From positions 124,001-188,000 of the forward strand of contig CAZWJF010000002.1 in the NCBI GenBank assembly GCA_964634325.1: DNA of 64,000 nucleotides, written 5' to 3'. The translations under genes and the position numbers were made by a program. Origin of the DNA: JAJXWB01 sp964634325 (lineage in GTDB: Bacteria; Pseudomonadota; Alphaproteobacteria; Rhizobiales; Beijerinckiaceae). Shown here in pieces: positions 9,704 through 16,632 of this stretch. The notes under the pieces were generated by a model. The model searched no databases. It was given only the letters and a program-made list of their open reading frames with translations, and had not been told where the DNA came from. The stretch's first letter is position 1. Every line of letters starts with the position of its first letter.

Positions 9704-10057
9704 TCAGGCGGCCTTGTCGCGTGTCTCTGCGCGGCTCGTGCGAGCGTCCAGCGCGCGCGGGCCAATCGCCGCCAAGACCGACATCTCCAGCTCGTCGACG
9801 CGCGCCGTGAGTTCGACGCTGTTCGGCGTGTGGTTCGGGCGGATCGAATTGGCGAAATAGCCAGCGGCGCGCACGATGGCGCTCACGCGCCGCTCGATGT
9901 CCGCGACGCCTTCAAAGGGGCCGAGCGCGCGGCGGAGGGCGGCGCGCAGGCGATAGCACAGCGTCGGCCGCGACTCCCAGTCGGCCTGGGCGATGAGGCG
10001 ACGGATGTGGGCCAGCTCCCGCTGGAAGGTTTCAATGTGGGAACGCAAATCTTGCAT
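9704..10057 (-). CDS. Hypothetical protein
   Basis: A 117-residue, mostly helical, charged protein (MQDLRSHIETFQRELAHIRRLIAQAD) without signal peptide or membrane segment. Heptad-like spacing in the first 30 residues suggests a short coiled coil. No family recognised. It is convergent with the YafK-like gene, only 9 bases apart, and lies 49 bases downstream of the CCA-polymerase gene on the same strand. Confidence 0.55.
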   Translation of the reverse strand: MQDLRSHIETFQRELAHIRRLIAQADWESRPTLCYRLRAALRRALGPFEGVADIERRVSAIVRAAGYFANSIRPNHTPNSVELTARVDELEMSVLAAIGPRALDARTSRAETRDKAA

Positions 10058-10106
10058 GGCGCGCTATGGCGCACGACTGGCTAATATTGCGTTAGCAAGA
10101 TTGCGA

Positions 10107-11357
10107 TCAGTTTCGTTTCGCTCCGATCGCCTCGTCGATCAGGCGGGCTACTTCGGCCGGATCGCGCGGAAAGCCCGCGCGAATCCAATTCGCCTGCAAC
10201 GTTTTCAGAACGGCGCCGATGGCGCGGCCTTCGGTCACGCCACGTTGTTTCAAGTCTTCGCCGGACACCGGCAGCTTCAGGTCGCGCATCTCCTGAGCCG
10301 CCTTGTAGGCTTCATGCCAGTTCGCATCGTCCGCTGGCGCCCGCGATTCGGCGTGCGCGAGCGCGAGCGCATCGCCCGTGGCGTCTGCGCCGTGACGAAA
10401 TACGCATTCGGCGACCGCGGGCGCTTCCGGCGGCGCTTCCCGGCCATGCAGCGCTTCGAGCGCGCACGCCGCGCCATGCAGGCGCCGATGCTCCGCGTTT
10501 GACAGGCGCAGCCGGTCGCGCAGCCGGTCGCCGTCCTCGCGCACGAGAACGGCGAAAGCGCCGAGTCGCAGCAGCGCGTCGGCCGCCTGTCCGCGAGCAG
10601 CTTCGACCTCCGCGAGCCGCGCGAGGCGCGACGGCGAGGCGACGCCCGCGAAAGCGAAATCGAGCAGGCCCGCCTGCGCGGCTTCTTCCGCGACGTGCGG
10701 GCCGCGCTTGGCCGCGAGCAGTTTCAGGATTTCCGCGCGCACGCGTTCGGCGGACAGTTTGGTCAGCCCGTTGCGGCCCCAGATCGCCGCTTCGAGCCCG
10801 ATGCGATCGAGCGGTCCTTCGCCGTACGCGGCGTGAAAGCGGAAGAAGCGCAGCACGCGCAAGTAATCTTCGGCGATACGCTGGTGCGCGTCGCCGATGA
10901 AGCGCACGCGCCGCGCGGCGAGGTCTTCCTGCCCGCCGAGCGGATCGTGCAGCACCCCGTCGCGCGTCAGCGACATGGAATTGATAGTGAAATCGCGGCG
11001 GCGCGCGTCGGCTTCAAAATCCCTGCCGAAGCGAACTTTCGCCCGACGTCCGTCGGTCTCGACGTCCTCGCGCAAGGTGGTCACTTCGAAGGGGCGGCCG
11101 GCGACCACGACAGTGACGGTGCCGTGTTCGAAACCAGTCGGGATCGCCTTCAGGCCCGCGCTTTTGGCGCGCGACATCACGATGTCGGGGGTCGCCGTCG
11201 TCGCCATGTCGATGTCGGTCTGCGGCAGACCGAAAAGCGCGTTGCGCACGGAGCCGCCGACGATGCGGGTCTCCTCGCCGTCGCCGTCCAGCGCAGCCAG
11301 CGCGCGCGAGACTGCGGGATCGGCGAGCAGCGCGGCGAGCGCGACGCGGGCGCTCAT
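10107..11357 (-). CDS. CCA tRNA nucleotidyltransferase / poly(A) polymerase family
   Basis: Class II nucleotidyltransferase, adding CCA to tRNA 3' ends or poly(A) to RNA. The head-domain motif VGGSVRNALFG is followed by the catalytic TDIDMATTATPD metal-binding aspartates. A second conserved block RRDFTINSMSL lies at about residue 120, and the basic FIGDAHQRIAEDYLRVLRFFRF segment follows. Length 416 residues fits alphaproteobacterial CCA enzymes. It is in a run with the DUF6111 and Nudix genes, a conserved Rhizobiales arrangement as far as I recall. CCA-adding activity is more likely than polyadenylation but not proven by sequence. Confidence 0.9.
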   Translation of the reverse strand: MSARVALAALLADPAVSRALAALDGDGEETRIVGGSVRNALFGLPQTDIDMATTATPDIVMSRAKSAGLKAIPTGFEHGTVTVVVAGRPFEVTTLREDVETDGRRAKVRFGRDFEADARRRDFTINSMSLTRDGVLHDPLGGQEDLAARRVRFIGDAHQRIAEDYLRVLRFFRFHAAYGEGPLDRIGLEAAIWGRNGLTKLSAERVRAEILKLLAAKRGPHVAEEAAQAGLLDFAFAGVASPSRLARLAEVEAARGQAADALLRLGAFAVLVREDGDRLRDRLRLSNAEHRRLHGAACALEALHGREAPPEAPAVAECVFRHGADATGDALALAHAESRAPADDANWHEAYKAAQEMRDLKLPVSGEDLKQRGVTEGRAIGAVLKTLQANWIRAGFPRDPAEVARLIDEAIGAKRN

Positions 11358-11381
11358 TCGTAACGCCTCATTTGAAGTGTC

Positions 11382-11642
11382 TCATTTGAATTCTCCCGGC
11401 ACGACCCGCCCGTTCTCGACGTGGGCGGGGACATAAGCGCCGGTCGGACGATGCGTCGCGAAACCGAAGAACAACATGCCGGCGATGGCGACCGCCAAGC
11501 CTGCGATCGTCAGGCCGAGCACCGCGCCGCCGGGCCAGTGCACGGCTTGAAGCGGATGGCGCCGCAACGCGAGCAGATAGACGATGTAGAGAACGAACGG
11601 CGCAACGAAGAAGGCCGCAGGCTCGAGCAGCGCGCGCCACAT
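11382..11642 (-). CDS. DUF6111 family small membrane protein
   Basis: An 86-residue integral membrane protein with two hydrophobic segments (about 7-26 and 38-62) and a C-terminal HRPTGAYVPAHVENGRVVPGEF motif, which identifies the DUF6111 family. Function unknown. It overlaps the Nudix gene by one base and precedes the CCA-polymerase gene by 24 bases, so the three are probably co-transcribed. Confidence 0.8.
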   Translation of the reverse strand: MWRALLEPAAFFVAPFVLYIVYLLALRRHPLQAVHWPGGAVLGLTIAGLAVAIAGMLFFGFATHRPTGAYVPAHVENGRVVPGEFK

Positions 11643-12373
11643 CAGGTATAGAGCCTTTCATACATGTTGCGCAGAATGCCTGCGGTCACGCCCCATATAT
11701 AATGATTTTCCCAGGGCATGGCGTAGAAATGCCGGATCGCGCCTTTCCACTCGCGCGACTGGCGTTGATGGTTCTCCGGGTTCATCACGAAGGCGAACGG
11801 GGCCTCGAAGGTGTCGGCGACTTCGTGATGATTGATCGTCAGCTCGAACGGGGGATGCACCTGCGCCACGACGGGCATGATGCGATAGCCAGAACCCGAG
11901 AGATAGGGATCGAGCATGCCGAACGGTTCGACATGCGCGCGCGACAGGCCAATCTCCTCCTCCGCTTCGCGCAGCGCGGCGTCGACGGCGTCTTCGCCCG
12001 GGTCGATCTTTCCGCCGGGGAAGGCCACTTGTCCGGAGTGCGAGCGCAGATGCGTCGCACGTTCGGTCAGCAGCACGGTCGTCCCCCCGGGCCGGTCGAT
12101 CAGACCGATGAGAACCGCAGCGGGCTTCGCCGCCTCGAGAGCGGCGGCGATCTCGCGTTCGTGCTGCGAGATGACGTGGTCGTCGCCGGCCTGCGCGACG
12201 GGCGCATTCCCCTCGCTTCTGAGAGCGGCGCGAACTTTCAGTATGGAGAGCCCGCCCAATTGCTTCAATGCCTTGGAATTCTCCATGTATAAAGCGCGAA
12301 TAGTCGAGGCAAGTTGCGCTAAGCGGTCGAGTTTGACAATACCCTCTAGTGCGGTTGTAGAAGCAGTCGACAT
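11642..12373 (-). CDS. CoA pyrophosphatase, NUDIX hydrolase (NudL-like)
   Basis: Nudix hydrolase expected to cleave coenzyme A and derivatives into 4'-phosphopantetheine and 3',5'-ADP. The CoA-specific signature LLTERATHLRSHSGQVAFPGG directly precedes the Nudix box GGKIDPGEDAVDAALREAEEEIGL. The start is uncertain: 12373 (MSTASTT) is chosen, while 12427 would overlap the start of the divergent gene and 12286 is also possible. It overlaps the DUF6111 gene by one base. Confidence 0.87.
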   Translation of the reverse strand: MSTASTTALEGIVKLDRLAQLASTIRALYMENSKALKQLGGLSILKVRAALRSEGNAPVAQAGDDHVISQHEREIAAALEAAKPAAVLIGLIDRPGGTTVLLTERATHLRSHSGQVAFPGGKIDPGEDAVDAALREAEEEIGLSRAHVEPFGMLDPYLSGSGYRIMPVVAQVHPPFELTINHHEVADTFEAPFAFVMNPENHQRQSREWKGAIRHFYAMPWENHYIWGVTAGILRNMYERLYT

Positions 12374-12391
12374 ACCCGTCGGAGCCTTGGC

Positions 12392-13942
12392 ATGCCGCTG
12401 ACCGATTCTGGATGTTTGTTCATACATATCCCAAAGTGCGCCGGCACCTCGATCGAGATGTCGCTCGGGATTGCTGATGCCTATCCGGAGATCGGTTTAC
12501 GTCCGACGTCGACGCAGCCTGACCTTAGCCACTTGTTCGGCGCAGGTATGCAACATCTCACTGTTCGAGAGATAAGAGAGAACTTCGCAGACGTCCTTCA
12601 AGACCGTGTCCGTTACGAGTTCTCTGTCGTTCGAGAGCCTGTCGATCGCCTCGTGTCGCATTTTGTCTGGAAAGAATTTCGCTTTAACGATGCAGTTTCG
12701 TTCAACCAATCGGTGCTAGATGCATTTCTCTCACTTGTTGTCGACGTGCGAGACTTTTCGAAAAGTTTTCGCGCGTTTCGGCATCCTTACGAAGGCCATA
12801 CATTTTGCGAAGGGCTTGGTGATACGCTCGGACTGAATGACATCCGACGGCATCTCCTTCCGCAATGTGCATTTCTGTTTGATCGCGGCGGTCTGGCGGT
12901 TCGGCGGCTGTTTAACATCAAAGAGACGAAATCATTGGAAGCTTATCTCCTTGCTAGAGGGGATTTGAAGCGGCCTTTGGAAAGACGGATGGCCAACAAG
13001 CTGAGTGCGACTCTACGACGCGCGCTTCCGATTTCGGTCGTTGACGAAATTGAGGATATCTACGCTATGGATGTAGATTTGCTGGCTCGCTTTGGCCAAG
13101 TAGACGGCATGCGCCTGATGGTCAACGATAGCGGCAACACGGCAGGAGCGCCGACTAAAACGCACGCCCAATGTGTATCAGACTGCTCGATTGGGCGCGA
13201 GGTCCCGCGAATTATAAACTTGTATTGGCACCAAGGGTGGGATGTCGCGCCGGCTTTGGTCAAACGCTGCGCCGAGAGCTGGCGGCGCCGCAACTCAGAT
13301 TGGTCGGTCCGGCTATTGGATCAAAGCGATTTGGCGACACTGGGATTACCCGATCAATATTCACGGCTACGATTGCCGATCCCCGCCTTGTCCGATGTCA
13401 TTCGAATCTATCTTCTGGCCCATGCAGGGGGAGTATGGGCGGACGCCACGACTTGGTGCTGTCGTCCGCTCGATCAATGGTTGGATCAGGTCGCTTCTTT
13501 AAGCGGCTTTTTCGCCTATGCTCAACCTGCGCCCGATCGCCCGCTCGCCAGTTGGTTTCTTGCTTCCCGGCCATCGAATCCGATTGCCAGGAAATGGAAA
13601 GACGCGACGGACGAATTCTGGTCACGGGCGGCTGCAAAGGGAGGCGCTACGAACGTCGCCGATGACCCCGGGTCAATCGATTACTTCTGGTTCCATGGGC
13701 TGTTCCAGAATCTTCTCGACACAGATACTGAAGTCGAAGCGCTTTGGCGAAAGACGCCGCAAGTATCCGCCGACGGTCCGCATTATCTCCAGCAGCGTGG
13801 ACTCGTTTCGGCCGCCGACGACGCAGTCCGACTGCACGTTTACAATAAGTCTACCAATGTCTACAAGCTCAGTCGACGAATTGATCTTCCTGACCGCTTA
13901 GAGGGATCGGTCCTCAGCGCTTTGTTCGACACGCTGAGTTGA
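12392..13942 (+). CDS. Sulfotransferase-family domain fused to capsular-polysaccharide-type glycosyltransferase
   Basis: A 516-residue two-domain protein. Residues about 8-240 resemble PAPS-dependent sulfotransferases: FIHIPKCAGTS (11-20) is the 5'-phosphosulfate loop with Lys15, and SVVREPVDRLVSHF (78-91) the 3'-phosphate site. After a polar linker (about 241-268), residues 271 to 500 resemble the Caps_synth/GT32-like family, with VPRIINLYWHQGWDVAP, an ALSDVIR segment (Asp335) and AGGVWADATTW (Asp351). It has no signal peptide or membrane segment. Base composition is clearly more AT-rich than its neighbours, suggesting horizontal transfer. It is a single gene between unrelated housekeeping genes. 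Confidence 0.8.
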   Translation: MPLTDSGCLFIHIPKCAGTSIEMSLGIADAYPEIGLRPTSTQPDLSHLFGAGMQHLTVREIRENFADVLQDRVRYEFSVVREPVDRLVSHFVWKEFRFNDAVSFNQSVLDAFLSLVVDVRDFSKSFRAFRHPYEGHTFCEGLGDTLGLNDIRRHLLPQCAFLFDRGGLAVRRLFNIKETKSLEAYLLARGDLKRPLERRMANKLSATLRRALPISVVDEIEDIYAMDVDLLARFGQVDGMRLMVNDSGNTAGAPTKTHAQCVSDCSIGREVPRIINLYWHQGWDVAPALVKRCAESWRRRNSDWSVRLLDQSDLATLGLPDQYSRLRLPIPALSDVIRIYLLAHAGGVWADATTWCCRPLDQWLDQVASLSGFFAYAQPAPDRPLASWFLASRPSNPIARKWKDATDEFWSRAAAKGGATNVADDPGSIDYFWFHGLFQNLLDTDTEVEALWRKTPQVSADGPHYLQQRGLVSAADDAVRLHVYNKSTNVYKLSRRIDLPDRLEGSVLSALFDTLS

Positions 13943-13984
13943 AGTCATGAGTAGGCGCGCCCGTCGTTGCCGCTCGCCTCTGTG

Positions 13985-14596
13985 TCAGCTCCACGCCGCG
14001 ATCTCGTCCGCTCTCGCCATCGGGAAGAATTCGCCCGCGGACGCAACGCCGAACATCTCGACGCCTTCAATCTCGCGCACTTCGCCCCAATCGACCAGAT
14101 CGTAGAACAAGGCGCGCTTGACGAGCGCCTCGAGCTTGTCGCGGACGCGCACGTAGGGTTTCAGCCCCTCCGACGCTCCCTCCTCGAAGCGCAGGGGATG
14201 GTCTGCGTCGATCTCGACCCAGTCCTCGACATTGGTGCGCAGGCGCAGCACCTGGCCGCGCTCGTCCACCGCTTTCACCAATTCGACGCCGAGAAACGGC
14301 GCGTCGTCCACCCTGATGCCAACGCGCTCGACAGGCGTGACCAGCACGTAGCGCTCCGGATCCTTGCGCAGAATGGTGGAAAAGAGCTGCACCAGCGCCG
14401 GGCGGCCGATCGGCGTCCCCATATAGAACCACGTGCCGTCGGCGGCGATGCGCATGTCGATGTCCCCGCAGAATTCGGGGTTCCACAGGTGCACGGGCGG
14501 CAGCTTCCGGCGTTCTCCGCCTGCGGAGCGGGCGGCCGCCGCCAGCCCCTCCAGCCCGCCGGCCGCCGTCGCCGGTTTACTCTGTTCGTCCGCCAT
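13985..14596 (-). CDS. DUF1285 domain-containing protein
   Basis: A 203-residue cytosolic protein. Following a variable Ala-rich N-terminus, the DUF1285 core runs from PPVHLWNPEFCGDIDMRIAADGTWFYMGTPIGR through VLVTPVERVGIRVDDAPF to NVEDWVEIDADHPLRF. Function is unknown. The start MADEQSK at 14596 is preferred over longer in-frame extensions, which would run into the divergent moxR leader. Divergent orientation to moxR with a 99-base gap suggests a shared regulatory region. Confidence 0.85.
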   Translation of the reverse strand: MADEQSKPATAAGGLEGLAAAARSAGGERRKLPPVHLWNPEFCGDIDMRIAADGTWFYMGTPIGRPALVQLFSTILRKDPERYVLVTPVERVGIRVDDAPFLGVELVKAVDERGQVLRLRTNVEDWVEIDADHPLRFEEGASEGLKPYVRVRDKLEALVKRALFYDLVDWGEVREIEGVEMFGVASAGEFFPMARADEIAAWS

Positions 14597-14695
14597 AATC
14601 CCGCGCCTATTGGCCGTCACGTTCGGTGCGACATAATCTAGCGTTCGTACGCAGAATCGGAAACGAGCCGGTTCGGCTCGAACCCGTGAGGCCCC

Positions 14696-15703
14696 ATGTC
14701 CGCACCCGAAGCCGTTCCGACCTCCCTCGACGAAGCCGTGGCGCAGCAGGCCGACCGTGCGCTGGAAAAACTCGCCGCCGCCCGCGCCGCGGTCGAAACC
14801 GTCATCTTCGGACAGGGCGCGGTGGTCGAACAAGCGCTGGCCACGTTGCTGTCGGGCGGCCACGGTCTGCTGGTCGGCGTGCCCGGCCTGGCCAAGACCA
14901 AGCTGGTCGAAACCCTGGCTGTCGTGCTGGGGCTCGACAGCCAACGAATCCAGTTCACCCCGGACCTGATGCCCTCCGACATTCTCGGGTCCGAGGTTCT
15001 GGACGAAACGGCGGACCACAAGCGCACGTTCCGTTTTGTGCGGGGCCCGATCTTTGCGCAATTGCTGATGGCCGACGAAATCAACCGCGCGTCGCCGCGC
15101 ACGCAGTCGGCGCTGTTGCAGGCGATGCAGGAGCATCATGTGACGGTCGCCGGTCAGCGATACGACCTGCCGCGGCCGTTTCACGTGCTGGCGACGCAAA
15201 ACCCGCTGGAGCAGGAAGGCACCTATCCGCTGCCGGAGGCCCAGCTCGACCGCTTTCTCATGCAGATCGACGTCGGCTATCCCGATCGCGACGCAGAGCG
15301 CCGCATTTTGCTCGATACGACGGGCGACGCGCGGACGAAGCCGAAACAGGCGTTGACGGTCGACGATCTCGCGCAGGCGCAGCGTCTCGTGCGCCGGCTG
15401 CCTGTTGGCGAGACGGTGCTCGACGCCATCCTCGATCTCGTGCGTTCGGCGCGTCCGGGCGAAGGCGATCCCGCCATCGTCAGGCATGTGGCGTGGGGGC
15501 CTGGTCCGCGCGCGGCGCAGGCGCTGATGCTGGCGACGCGCGCCCGCGCGCTGCTCGACGGCCGACTCGCGCCGTCCCTCGCCGACGTCGTCGAACTCGC
15601 CGAGCCCGTGCTGAAGCATCGCATGGCGCTGACCTTCGCCGCGCGCGCCGATGGCGAAACGGTCGAGGCCCTCGTCAAGAGACTGGCGTCGCGGTTCGCC
15701 TGA
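14696..15703 (+). CDS. MoxR-type AAA+ ATPase
   Basis: A 335-residue MoxR family ATPase, a chaperone-like AAA+ protein that matures or remodels partner proteins in a nucleotide-dependent way. Walker A GVPGLAKT is at 61-68, the Walker B region LLMADEINRASPRTQSALLQAMQE follows at about 122-145, and sensor-1 is in VLATQNPLEQEGTYPLPEAQLDRF. The stop overlaps the DUF58 start (TGATG). The following genes (DUF58, double-TM/DUF4159, large membrane protein) are the usual MoxR partners. Confidence 0.93.
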   Translation: MSAPEAVPTSLDEAVAQQADRALEKLAAARAAVETVIFGQGAVVEQALATLLSGGHGLLVGVPGLAKTKLVETLAVVLGLDSQRIQFTPDLMPSDILGSEVLDETADHKRTFRFVRGPIFAQLLMADEINRASPRTQSALLQAMQEHHVTVAGQRYDLPRPFHVLATQNPLEQEGTYPLPEAQLDRFLMQIDVGYPDRDAERRILLDTTGDARTKPKQALTVDDLAQAQRLVRRLPVGETVLDAILDLVRSARPGEGDPAIVRHVAWGPGPRAAQALMLATRARALLDGRLAPSLADVVELAEPVLKHRMALTFAARADGETVEALVKRLASRFA

Positions 15704-16632
15704 TGGTCGGCGCGCGCCTCATCGACGCGGCCGCGAGCGCGCAAGGCCCGCGCTGCCAGCAGGCGGCGATCGATCTGGCGCGCCGTCTGCCGGCTGCGAT
15801 CGTCGCCGCCAAGGAGATCGCGGCCTCGATCATGCACGGGGTTCACGGCCGCAGGCGCGCTGGCGTCGGCGAGACGTTCTGGCAATTCCGGCCGTTCGTT
15901 TCCGGCGAATCGGTCGGCGCCGTCGACTGGCGACGGTCGGCGCGCGACGATCGTCTCTACGTGCGCGAGCGGGAATGGGAAGCGGCGCACACGCTGTGGC
16001 TGTGGATGGACCTGTCGCCCTCCATGGGGTTCGTTTCGGATCTCGCGCGCGAGCCGAAGGCGGATCGCGCGCTGGCGCTCGGCCTCGCTGCGGCCGACCT
16101 GCTGGTGCGCGGCGGCGAGCGCGTCGGACTGCTCGGCCTCTCCAACGCCTTCGCGACGCGCGGCATTGTCGACCGTCTGGCCGAAATCCTTGCGGTCGAA
16201 GCCGGCCGCGAGGTCGAGCGCGCGGAATTGCCGCCGGCGATCGCGCTCGCTCCGCGCAACCGCGCGATCCTGATCGGCGATTTTCTGATCGAGCCGCAGC
16301 AGTTCGCCACGCGCCTGGCGACCATCGCCTCGCGCGGCGCCAGCGGGCATCTCGTGATGATCGCCGATCCCGTCGAGGAGACGTTTCCTTTCACGGGCCA
16401 TGTCGAACTGATCGAGCCGGATACGCCGACGACGTTGCGCATGGGCCGCGCCGAGAGCTGGCGCGCCGATTACGAAAACCGGCTGGCGCGTCATCGCGCC
16501 GAGATCGCCGACATTGCGCGCGCGCATAATTTCTCATTGCTCATCCATCGCACGGACCGGTCGGCGTCTGAGGCGCTGATCGCCCTTCGCGCGCGGCTCG
16601 AAGCAAGCGGGACTTCCGGAGCGCTCGCATGA
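15703..16632 (+). CDS. DUF58 domain-containing protein (VWA-like MoxR partner)
   Basis: A 309-residue cytosolic protein. The DUF58 signature is the RPFVSGESVGAVDWRRSARDDRLYVREREWE block (about 61-92), followed by a VWA-like domain with LWLWMDLSPSMGF (a DxSxS-like metal site) at about 97-110. Proteins of this type act with MoxR ATPases. Its start overlaps the moxR stop and its stop overlaps the next start by 4 bases (ATGA), indicating translational coupling. Confidence 0.92.
   Translation: MVGARLIDAAASAQGPRCQQAAIDLARRLPAAIVAAKEIAASIMHGVHGRRRAGVGETFWQFRPFVSGESVGAVDWRRSARDDRLYVREREWEAAHTLWLWMDLSPSMGFVSDLAREPKADRALALGLAAADLLVRGGERVGLLGLSNAFATRGIVDRLAEILAVEAGREVERAELPPAIALAPRNRAILIGDFLIEPQQFATRLATIASRGASGHLVMIADPVEETFPFTGHVELIEPDTPTTLRMGRAESWRADYENRLARHRAEIADIARAHNFSLLIHRTDRSASEALIALRARLEASGTSGALA

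Noticed and set aside
9697..9713. GGCCGCC-TCA-GGCGGCC hairpin between two convergent genes
   Set aside because: Only 7 bp, no T-run; it extends into the coding end of 9704-10057, so a terminator call would be weak.
14597..15619. Extension of the DUF1285 frame by about 340 codons across moxR
   Set aside because: The added part is antisense to moxR and not DUF1285-like; the start at 14596 fits the family.
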